Below, piece by piece: positions 12,481-22,147 of a stretch of 64,000 nucleotides of DNA. The notes below the pieces were generated by a model. The model was not told where the DNA came from. It was given only the letters and a program-made list of their open reading frames with translations, and ran no database searches. The stretch is from NCBI GenBank assembly GCA_903813345.2, contig CAIIXF020000009.1, positions 22,097,759 through 22,161,758 on the forward strand, in the 5' to 3' direction. Within the stretch, counting starts at the first letter, position 1. Each line of letters begins with the position of its first letter. The stretch is from Owenia fusiformis (lineage: Eukaryota; Annelida; Polychaeta; Sabellida; Oweniidae). Both the position numbers and the translations under genes were made by a program.

Positions 12481-12799
12481 GACTTTGCGTATTTTTGAGA
12501 TAGAAATTATTGAACTTAGTCAATATTTGGAGAAACATTATTTTGGACTTTGTTTTTTTTTGGAGGATAAATATTGAACTTAGAATATTTCAATATCAGT
12601 ATAACTCAACATTAACTGAACTTAGTTATTTTCAAGGGCAAATATTTTGATTTGTAATATTTTTGCCTATGCTGTTGTTCGCATGCTATATTTGTAGGTA
12701 GACTGATTACTTAATTGTGAAGGAAGTAGGCTACTTAGCAGTTGATGCCATGTATTAGACGTTTTTGGACTTAGTAGTTGGAAGATTGTGATAGTTTAA

Positions 12800-14645
12800 C
12801 TACAACACATTGAGGAGGATCCAGGAGATAGTCGTTTCCAGACTTTATAATTTGACTTAGATTATTTCACATAATCAAAGTTGAATTATACTACAACACA
12901 GTGAGGAGGATCCAGGAGATAGCCATTTACAGAGCCGATAGTTTGACTTAGATTATTTCGCATAATCAAAGTTGAATTATCCTACAACACAGTGAGGAGG
13001 ATCCAGGAGATAGTCGTTTCCAGACTTGATAATTTGACTTAGATTATTTCACATAATCAAAGTTGAATTATACTATAACACAGTGAGGAGGATCCAAGAG
13101 ATAGCCATTTACAGAGCCGATAGTTTGACTTAGATTTTTTTGCATAATCAAAGTTGAATTATCCTACAACACAGTGAGGAGGATCCAGGAGATAGTCGTT
13201 TCCAGACTTGATAATTTGACTTAGATTATTTTACATAGTCAAAGTCGAATTATACTACAACACATTGAGGAGGATCCAGGAGATAGCCGTTTACTGAGCA
13301 ATAGTTTGACTTAGATTATTTCACATAATCAAAGTTGAATTATACTACAACACATAGAGGAGGATCCAGGAGATAGTCGTTTCCAGACTTGATAATTTGA
13401 CTTAGATTATTTTACATAGTCAAAGTCGAATTATACTACAACACATTGAGGAGGATCCAGGAGATAGTCGTTTCCAGACTTTATAATTTGACTTAGATTA
13501 TTTCACATAATCAAAGTTGAATTATACTACAACACATTGAGGAGGATCCAGGAGATAGTCGTTTCCAGACTTGATAATTTGACTTAGATTATTTCACATA
13601 ATCAAAGTTGAATTATACTACAACACATTGAGGAGGATCCAGGAGATAGTCGTTTCCAGACTCTATAATTTGACTTAGATTATTTCACATAATCAAAGTT
13701 GAATTATACTACAACACATTGAGGAGGATCCAGGAGATAGTCGTTTCCAGACTTGATAATTTGACTTAGATTATTTTACATAATCAAAGTTGAATTATAC
13801 TACAACACATTGAGGAGGATCCAGGAGATAGTCGTTTCCAGACTTGATAATTTGACTTAGATTATTTCACATAATCAAAGTTGAATTATACTACAACACA
13901 TTGAGGAGGATCCAGGAGATAGTCGTTTCCAGACTTGATAATTTGACTTAGATTATTTTACAGAGTCAAAGTCGAATTATACTACAACACATTGAGGAGG
14001 ATCCAGGAGATAGCCATTTACAGAGCCGATAGTTTGACTTGGATTATTTTGCATAATCAAAGTTGAATTATTTTACAAACAGTGAGGAGGATCCAAGAGA
14101 TAGCCATTTACAGAGCCGATAGTTTGACTTAGATTATTTCGCATAATCAAAGTTGAATTATACTACAACAGTGAGGAGGATCCAGGAGATAGCCATTTAC
14201 AGAGCCGATAGTTTGACTTAGATTATTTTGCATAATCAAAGTTGAATTATACTACAACACATTGAGGAGGATCCAGGAGATAGCCATTTACAGAGTCGAT
14301 AGTTTGACTTAGATTATTTCACATAATCAAAGTTGAATTATACTACAACACAGAGAAGAGGATCCAGGAGATAGCCGTTTACAGAGAGATAGTTTGACTT
14401 AGATTATTTCACATAATCAAAGTTGAATTATACTACAACACATAGAGGAGGATCCAGGAGATAGCCGTTTACGGAGCAATAGTTTGACTTAGATTATTTT
14501 ACATCATCGAAGTTGAATTATACTACAGCACATTGAAGAGGATCCAGGAGATAGACATTTGCAGAGCCGATAGTTGACTTAGGTGATTTCATTTCAAACT
14601 TGAATCATACTACACTACATTGAAGAGGATCCAGGAGATTACTAT
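12800..14645 (+). repeat. 91-bp tandem array in the 5' LTR
   Basis: About 21 units are present. Each carries GAGGAGGATCCAGGAGATAG (a BamHI-type site), a variable middle (CGTTTCCAGACTTGATAA or CATTTACAGAGCCGATAG), and TTGACTTAGATTATTT facing ATAATCAAAGTTGAA, which can fold on itself. Two main unit types are interspersed. The last units are more diverged. Confidence 0.95.
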
Positions 14646-15074
14646 TTCAGGTTCAAGTTACAAGTACAATCCAAGACTTACAAGTATTACAACATATATG
14701 GACTTAATATTGGAGATACAGCAGTGTATATAGTGATCATCAAATTAGTTTAAATGGACTCTGGATATTGTTTTATTAGTGATAAACATTAGGTTATATG
14801 GACTTTTGAGATGTGAGTTTTGAGAGAAATAATAACACCGTAATATTCTTACATTACATTTGAAATTGCATGTACATCTTATTTGGGCTTATAAACGCCA
14901 CAATATATTGTTTTATATTATATATATAAAATTGTATATTTTGTTTAATTCTTTAGGGACAAAGCACATTTAACGTGTGCCGTGCAATCCACAAGTAAAC
15001 ACCGTTTACTAAACAGTGGTCTTTTTATTAGCCACACTACCACATATCCACAAAAAAGGCCAAACTGTTACACT

Positions 15075-15091
15075 GGTGGCAGTGGTGGGAT
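15075..15091 (+). other. Primer-binding-like site
   Basis: TGGTGGCAGTGGTGGGA begins two bases after the 5' LTR. It has the TGG start expected for pairing with a tRNA 3' CCA end. The tRNA identity is not determined. Confidence 0.6.
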
Positions 15092-15139
15092 TGATTGTTC
15101 CAGTAGATTTAAACCAGAGGTACATTATACAGTTTCAAG

Positions 15140-17866
15140 ATGGATCCAGAGCCCAGTCTCCCATATCCGAAGCGTGGAGATTATGTAGATATTGAAGGGG
15201 AGACTTCTGTATATGTGAAGACATATTCTGGGGAACTAAGGAATCCTGGAGCTAAGGATTCAATGAGAGAAGCTGAGGAGAGAGGATTTCCTAGTAGTTT
15301 AGGTACAGGCTATTGGTCTAGAGGAGGACTGACCAATTTAGAGACTCAAGCGAATCCCTTCAATAAGGATAAGATGAATCCTACTGTGAGAAGACAGAGT
15401 CCAATGACTTCTACCATGATTGATCAGCCTTTGAATAAGGGACAATCAGAGGATATAGTGAAACAAGATTTAACTATGGTGGAAGGTCAGCTTCGAGATC
15501 AGATGTCTGTTTTTGGGAATATTGCAGAGGCACGACAGAAACATGATATTAGAGAGACCCAACAAAGACAGACTCATAGTATGACTCGAATATCAGAGCA
15601 AATGACAGGGAGTAGAAGTACACAACAAATTAGAGATGATATGGATCGGTTGCAGGCGATCCTCGAAAGATTAGAGAGTAATACGAAAACAGCTAGTACA
15701 GAGACCAAATCCACTGGTGTTTTGTATGCAGGGAAGGCTATTGATAATGACTTGTATGTCACTCCAAGTGGAGTTCGAAGGGGAGCACAAAGGTCGCCTC
15801 CTTTGCCCATGAGGCAGTTTCAGCAGAACACAGATTGTTTTATTCCTGAACTCCCTACTCCAGAAAGGAGGCCATGGAAGTTGGAGAGACAAGACAGAAT
15901 TTACACAACTCCAACACACCAGCCTGCTGGTAGAGACCAGCGAGATCCTGCCGAGATACACTGTAAACATGAGGAAGTTTGTGCTTCAGAGAGCCAGTAT
16001 GCTGCACAGGAAATGGAAATTGTAGGCCCAAGGAAGGGGCATATTCATAGGAATCATGATTCTGAGAAACAATTTCCTCTTGATGAACATGAATTTGAAA
16101 CCAGAGTTCCATGTGGTGATTCTGCGAATGAGAAGAGTGGAAAATTTTATCCCAGTTGCCCCAGTGAGTCTACGGACTTAATGAGGATGTTAAGTCAGAT
16201 GTCCAAGTCTAGGAACCGGATCAAGCCTGAGACTTACAATGGAACAACTCCTTGGCAAGAGTACCGAGCTCATTTTGAGATATGTGCTAAAGCTAACAGC
16301 TGGACCACAGAAGAGAAAAATGAATACTTAGCTACCAGTCTACGAGGTACCGCCCAACAGATTGTGTTGGAAATGGAAGCTGAATATACATATGACCAGT
16401 TAGTTTTGGCCTTGGAGAAGAGATATGGGCCAGAAGGAAAAGCTGAGATATATGAGGCTGAATTACTTGGGCGAGTGAGGAAGCCAAAGGAATCATTACA
16501 AACTTTAGGACAGGATATCAGGCGACTTACAGCATTGGCATATCCTGAGATGAGTAGGTCAGAACAGGACCGATTAGCAAGGCGTAGTTTTGAGCAGGCG
16601 ATTGCAGAGGATGACATACGCCGAGCAATACATGTTAATGAATGTACTTCATTGGATAAGGCGATTGAAATAGCCCTAAGAGAAGAGTCTTATCTGGAAT
16701 CAGAAAGAATACGGAAAGGATCGCAGCCTCGATATAGTTATGTAAATGTTTTGGAAGAAAAAGAAGACCAATTAAAGAACATCACCCGGCTGTTAGAAGA
16801 TTTATGTAAAAAGCAGGAGGAAGATCGGAAAAATATGGAACAAGATCGCAAAAACTTCGAGAAAGATCGAGAAAATTTCGAGATAAGGATCAAGCTACTC
16901 GAGCAACAAATCCAGTCAAATGAATCCAGAAGAAAGGACTATAAACGATTGGAGTGCTTTTATTGTCACAAAACCGGACATCTTATTGCAGACTGTTACA
17001 CTAGAAAACGTGCAGAAGAAATCAAGGAAGCCAAAGAGAGGCAGAGTCAAGTCGCAACAGTAAGGTTCCAATCGCTACAAGGGAAGGATGTCAAATCTTC
17101 CAGAGATACTAAGAAGATTGTGGCTTCTGGAAAAGTTTGTGACATGAATGTTGATTTCCTTGTAGACTCGGGTGCAGCTAGTAGTATTTTGAGTTTAAAG
17201 ATCTACAGAGAGATCCCTGAAGACATAAGACCCGAGCTTGAGCCACAAAAGAGGATAATTTTGCAAGCTGGCGGAGAACCTTTAGCTGTTGCAGGTATTA
17301 TGCACGTTGACCTACACATAGATGATCATAAACAAAATTTAGAAGTATTTGTGGCAGACATTGAGTTCGAAGGAATTCTGGGTAGCGACTATTTAGCAGC
17401 TTCAAGGGCAATATTGGACTATGGCAAATGTTCCATGACTTTTGGACCAGAGAGTTTTAGTGCTGCTCAGATAGGAGTCGGAGATACAAAACCGTCAACC
17501 AGCTTGCAGGGTGAAACCAAGAACAAACGGATTCTTGGAAAAAGAACAGCCAAACCTTCAGGGAAAGTGACTCATCCACCAATAGTGTCCAAGAGGAGGA
17601 CCTTGGATTTAACAGATGGTCACCCGTTTCATGAGCAGAGACATGGCAGGGACAGAGGATTGAACAAAGTTCCTGGACACCGAGGTAACGACCGAAGTAC
17701 TTCGAGTCACGTAGGCATGCCAAGTAATCCAGTGAAGGTTCCTTTGGCTAGAGTATATCGAGGAAGATATCAGAGGCCTCGGCAGAGGAGTGATATAGAT
17801 GATAACTGGAGGGTTCCTCGAACCAAACAGCAACTTAACAGGAGTTGTGAGTTAGATATTTTATAG
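15140..17866 (+). CDS. Gag polyprotein with CCHC zinc knuckle and retropepsin-like protease
   Basis: This 908-residue protein is the only product of the LTR element. The start lies 65 bases after the primer-binding site in a good context (AAGATGG). Residues 1-350 are low-complexity and polar. About 355-520 resemble a retrotransposon Gag capsid domain (PETYNG, WQEYRAHFE, ATSLRGTAQ, LEKRYGP). About 535-600 is a charged coiled coil with repeated EDRKN-like units. Residues 606-619 form a CX2CX4HX4C zinc knuckle. An aspartic protease follows, with active-site DSGA (Asp676) and the partner ILGSD near 746. The tail is basic. The frame ends with no frameshift into pol, and the 246 bases before the 3' LTR encode nothing recognisable. 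The reading frame is intact, so the product may still be functional. Confidence 0.9.
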   Translation: MDPEPSLPYPKRGDYVDIEGETSVYVKTYSGELRNPGAKDSMREAEERGFPSSLGTGYWSRGGLTNLETQANPFNKDKMNPTVRRQSPMTSTMIDQPLNKGQSEDIVKQDLTMVEGQLRDQMSVFGNIAEARQKHDIRETQQRQTHSMTRISEQMTGSRSTQQIRDDMDRLQAILERLESNTKTASTETKSTGVLYAGKAIDNDLYVTPSGVRRGAQRSPPLPMRQFQQNTDCFIPELPTPERRPWKLERQDRIYTTPTHQPAGRDQRDPAEIHCKHEEVCASESQYAAQEMEIVGPRKGHIHRNHDSEKQFPLDEHEFETRVPCGDSANEKSGKFYPSCPSESTDLMRMLSQMSKSRNRIKPETYNGTTPWQEYRAHFEICAKANSWTTEEKNEYLATSLRGTAQQIVLEMEAEYTYDQLVLALEKRYGPEGKAEIYEAELLGRVRKPKESLQTLGQDIRRLTALAYPEMSRSEQDRLARRSFEQAIAEDDIRRAIHVNECTSLDKAIEIALREESYLESERIRKGSQPRYSYVNVLEEKEDQLKNITRLLEDLCKKQEEDRKNMEQDRKNFEKDRENFEIRIKLLEQQIQSNESRRKDYKRLECFYCHKTGHLIADCYTRKRAEEIKEAKERQSQVATVRFQSLQGKDVKSSRDTKKIVASGKVCDMNVDFLVDSGAASSILSLKIYREIPEDIRPELEPQKRIILQAGGEPLAVAGIMHVDLHIDDHKQNLEVFVADIEFEGILGSDYLAASRAILDYGKCSMTFGPESFSAAQIGVGDTKPSTSLQGETKNKRILGKRTAKPSGKVTHPPIVSKRRTLDLTDGHPFHEQRHGRDRGLNKVPGHRGNDRSTSSHVGMPSNPVKVPLARVYRGRYQRPRQRSDIDDNWRVPRTKQQLNRSCELDIL

Positions 17867-18112
17867 CTAACTTGTTTGTTAGAGACTTGTGGTGTTGCGT
17901 CATCACTTAGTGAAAGTTGTAGTTACTTTTGTGAATACTGTAAATAGTAGTTAGCTTTAGATGTAGATATTTTTGTGTAGGATTGTAGTAGCAACTAGTT
18001 GAACACCATTGTACAGTCGTATTTTGTTAAGGTAGCTAAGTTAGCAAAATTTTGTTATTTTTTTTTGTACTTTAAGCTTGGTGTAAACACCAAAATCATT
18101 GGATTGGAGGAG
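17867..18112 (+). other. Internal 3' non-coding region with purine tract
   Basis: This is the place where pol would lie in an autonomous element. It contains only stop-rich AT sequence and a purine-rich GGATTGGAGGAG directly before the 3' LTR, the likely plus-strand primer. Confidence 0.6.
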
Positions 18113-21100
18113 TGTAACAAAATTTTGAATTTTTGATTTTTGATTTGGTGCTGTAAACTCGTTTTTATACATTTATTACACTTGATTTGTGGTTTACATG
18201 TGAGATCATTAGGATGGTAATGTGTAGCAATGTTTGCAGCACTTAGGTTGTACTTACAGAGGTGAAATAGTTCGCATGTTTTATTTATTTGATCACGATT
18301 TTGTTTATGTTGATCGGGCAGTCTTATCTGGCAGTCTAATTTGTAGTTGATCGGTAGTCTAACATGGTAGCTTTATTATTTTACTTCCTGCTTTTGATTC
18401 TATCAAACCGAAGTAAAACTAGAGTAAGTAGCGATCAATTACTGTTATATTTCTTGAGTCAATATTAAAATCTTGTTGTATGCGTTATATTAAAGCTGGA
18501 TATGGCGTCAATAACTTGTTATTCAACTTTGAAATCTTGTTCGAAAAGTGATGACGTCACCAGGCCTATATAAGTATTTCGCCGATGTAAACTCGGCAGA
18601 TTACAGCTAGCTTTCGTTCGGGACAGAGCTCCGTTCAATTTCATATTTTTATGTGAAGTTGGACTTAGTCGTTTTTCAAGGAAATATTTTTGGACTTTGA
18701 CAACTTTCAGTAGAAAGTTGTTGGGACTTTGAATATTTCTCGAGGCAGATAGGAGATACATAGCTGCACTTCAGTTCAGTGGATGATAACTTGGACATCT
18801 ACTTGTGATGAAGGATACCTGAGAGGGAAGACTGCTACACCGTGATTCTGTAGATGATAACTTGGCCATCTATCCGTGTATTTGTGTAGAGGATACCTCA
18901 AGAGGGAATATTCAGTACCGTGTTTGGAGGCAGCATCAAGCCTATATTTCTGAGCTCTGTCAGTTCAATTTCATGAACACATGAAATTGGACTTTGCGTA
19001 TTTTTGAGATAGAAATTATTGAACTTAGTCAATATTTGGAGAAACATTATTTTGGACTTTGTTTTTTTTTGGAGGATAAATATTGAACTTAGAATATTTC
19101 AATATCAGTATAACTCAACATTAACTGAACTTAGTTATTTTCAAGGGCAAATATTTTGATTTGTAATATTTTTGCCTATGCTGTTGTTCGCATGCTATAT
19201 TTGTAGGTAGACTGATTACTTAATTGTGAAGGAAGTAGGCTACTTAGCAGTTGATGCCATGTATTAGACGTTTTTGGACTTAGTAGTTGGAAGATTGTGA
19301 TAGTTTAACTACAACACATTGAGGAGGATCCAGGAGATAGTCGTTTCCAGACTTTATAATTTGACTTAGATTATTTCACATAATCAAAGTTGAATTATAC
19401 TACAACACATTGAGGAGGATCCAGGAGATAGCCATTTACAGAGCTGATAGTTTGACTTAGATTATTTCGCATAATCAAAGTTGAATTATCCTACAACACA
19501 GTGAGGAGGATCCAGGAGATAGCCATTTACAGAGCCGATAGTTTGACTTAGATTATTTCGCATAATCAAAGTTGAATTATCCTACAACACAGTGAGGAGG
19601 ATCCAGGAGATAGTCGTTTCCAGACTTGATAATTTGACTTAGATTATTTCACATAATCAAAGTTGAATTATACTATAACACAGTGAGGAGGATCCAAGAG
19701 ATAGCCATTTACAGAGCCGATAGTTTGACTTAGATTATTTTGCATAATCAAAGTTGAATTATCCTACAACACAGTGAGGAGGATCCAGGAGATAGTCGTT
19801 TCCAGACTTGATAATTTGACTTAGATTATTTTACATAGTCAAAGTCGAATTATACTACAACACATTGAGGAGGATCCAGGAGATAGCCGTTTACTGAGCA
19901 ATAGTTTGACTTAGATTATTTCACATAATCAAAGTTGAATTATACTACAACACATAGAGGAGGATCCAGGAGATAGTCGTTTCCAGACTTGATAATCTGA
20001 CTTAGATTATTTTACATAGTCAAAGTCGAATTATACTACAACACATTGAGGAGGATCCAGGAGATAGCCGTTTACAGAGCAATAGTTTGACTTAGATTAT
20101 TTCACATAATCAAAGTTGAATTATACTACAACACATTGAGGAGGATCCAGGAGATAGTCGTTTCCAGACTTTATAATTTGACTTAGATTATTTCACATAA
20201 TCAAAGTTGAATTATAGTACAACACATTGAGGAGGATCCAGGAGATAGTCGTTTCCAGACTTGATAATTTGACTTAGATTATTTCACATAATCAAAGTTG
20301 AATTATACTACAACACATTGAGGAGGATCCAGGAGATAGTCGTTTCCAGACTTTATAATTTGACTTAGATTATTTCACATAATCAAAGTTGAATTATACT
20401 ACAACACATTGAGGAGGATCCAGGAGATAGTCGTTTCCAGACTTGATAATTTGACTTAGATTATTTCACATAATCAAAGTTGAATTATACTACAACACAT
20501 TGAGGAGGATCCAGGAGATAGTCGTTTCCAGACTTGATAATTTGACTTAGATTATTTCACATAATCAAAGTTGAATTATACTACAACACATTGAGGAGGA
20601 TCCAGGAGATAGTCGTTTCCAGACTTGATAATTTGACTTAGATTATTTTACAGAGTCAAAGTCGAATTATACTACAACACATTGAGGAGGATCCAGGAGA
20701 TAGCCATTTACAGAGCCGATAGTTTGACTTGGATTATTTTGCATAATCAAAGTTGAATTATTTTACAAACAGTGAGGAGGATCCAAGAGATAGCCATTTA
20801 CAGAGCCGATAGTTTGACTTAGATTATTTCGCATAATCAAAGTTGAATTATACTACAACAGTGAGGAGGATCCAGGAGATAGCCATTTACAGAGCCGATA
20901 GTTTGACTTAGATTATTTTGCATAATCAAAGTTGAATTATACTACAACACATTGAGGAGGATCCAGGAGATAGCCATTTACAGAGTCGATAGTTTGACTT
21001 AGATTATTTCACATAATCAAAGTTGAATACTAATACAACACAGTGAAGAGGATCCAGGAGATAGCCGTTTACAGAGTAATAGTTTGACTTAGATTATTTC

Positions 21101-21852
21101 ACATAATCAAAGTTGAATTATACTACAACACAGAGAAGAGGATCCAGGAGATAGCCGTTTACAGAGCGATAGTTTGACTTAGATTATTTCACATAATCAA
21201 AGTTGAATTATACTACAACACATAGAGGAGGATCCAGGAGATAGCCGTTTACGGAGCAATAGTTTGACTTAGATTATTTTACATCATCGAAGTTGAATTA
21301 TACTACAGCACATTGAAGAGGATCCAGGAGATAGACATTTGCAGAGCCGATAGTTGACTTAGGTGATTTCATATCAAACTTGAATCATACTACACTACAT
21401 TGAAGAGGATCCAGGAGATTACTATTTCAGGTTCAAGTTACAAGTACAATCCAAGACTTACAAGTATTACAACATATATGGACTTAATATTGGAGATACA
21501 GCAGTGTATATAGTGATCATCAAATTAGTTTAAATGGACTCTGGATATTGTTTTATTAGTGATAAACATTAGGTTATATGGACTTTTGAGATGTGAGTTT
21601 TGAGAGAAATAATAACACCGTAATATTCTTACATTACATTTGAAATTGCATGTACATCTTATTTGGGCTTATAAACGCCACAATATATTGTTTTATATTA
21701 TATATATAAAATTGTATATTTTGTTTAATTCTTTAGGGACAAAGCACATTTAACGTGTGCCGTGCAATCCACAAGTAAACACCGTTTACTAAACAGTGGT
21801 CTTTTTATTAGCCACACTACCACATATCCACAAAAAAGGCCAAACTGTTACA
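18113..21852 (+). repeat. 3' LTR (3740 bp)
   Basis: It has the same ends and promoter block as the 5' LTR. It is 272 bases longer, which equals three 91-bp units. Substitutions elsewhere are few (for example near 18367 and 18486). Confidence 0.93.
19308..21425 (+). repeat. 91-bp tandem array in the 3' LTR
   Basis: About 24 units of the same repeat as in the 5' LTR. One diverged unit near 21030-21110 has no counterpart in the other LTR. Unit order is otherwise largely collinear. Confidence 0.95.
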
Positions 21853-21989
21853 CTATGATATATATGAAAAATAACTACGGACGTATTTTCCTGACGGACT
21901 TGGATTCCTGCTGGAATTTAGGTCCATGAAACCCTATATTGATCATGTAATTAGTCTGTAGATAAATATACAAAGAAAAACGTATTTGA

Positions 21990-22091
21990 CCAGCCATTCA
22001 TGATAGCTCACTAAGTAGAGCGTTTGGTAGTAATATATATTTATAATTTAGTCAGAACTAGAACCCTGGTTCGACTCCCCTTGGCTCCCAA
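21990..22091 (+). other. tRNA-like sequence with Pol III A and B boxes
   Basis: TAGCTCACTAAGTAGAGCG resembles an A box and D arm. GGTTCGACTCC is a good B box and T arm. An AT-rich insertion separates them, the acceptor stem does not pair well, and a T-rich tract follows. It is more likely a tRNA pseudogene or a SINE head than a working tRNA. Confidence 0.4.
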
Positions 22092-22147
22092 TTTTATTTT
22101 TTATGTTTTTTTCATTTTATTTTGGGAAGGTCGGACTTATTCTAAGC

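Larger units (their letters stand above)
11605..15072 (+). repeat. 5' LTR (3468 bp)
   Basis: It is bounded by TGTAACA and TGTTACA. It contains a U3-like promoter part of about 480 bases, then a predicted transcribed part with hairpins and about 21 units of a 91-bp tandem repeat. It differs from the 3' LTR by scattered substitutions and by three fewer repeat units. Confidence 0.93.
11605..21852 (+). mobile_element. Gag-protease-only LTR retroelement with giant LTRs
   Basis: The element is 10.25 kb with direct terminal repeats starting TGTAACA and ending TGTTACA, flanked by a 4-bp target duplication CTAT (11601-11604 and 21853-21856). A primer-binding-like sequence TGGTGGCAGTGGTGGGA follows the 5' LTR by two bases. 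A purine-rich GGATTGGAGGAG precedes the 3' LTR. The internal region is only about 3 kb and encodes one Gag-protease protein. Reverse transcriptase, RNase H and integrase are absent, so it must be mobilised by proteins made elsewhere. Near-identical LTRs indicate recent insertion. The gag looks Ty3-like. This architecture resembles terminal-repeat elements that carry only gag (TR-GAG). Confidence 0.93.

Noticed and set aside
12800-14645. CRISPR-like array
   Set aside because: The 91-bp units are repeated throughout without unique spacers, lie inside an LTR, and the DNA is eukaryotic.
14982-15188. 68-residue frame upstream of Gag
   Set aside because: It overlaps the LTR end, the primer site and the Gag start in another frame and has no domain.
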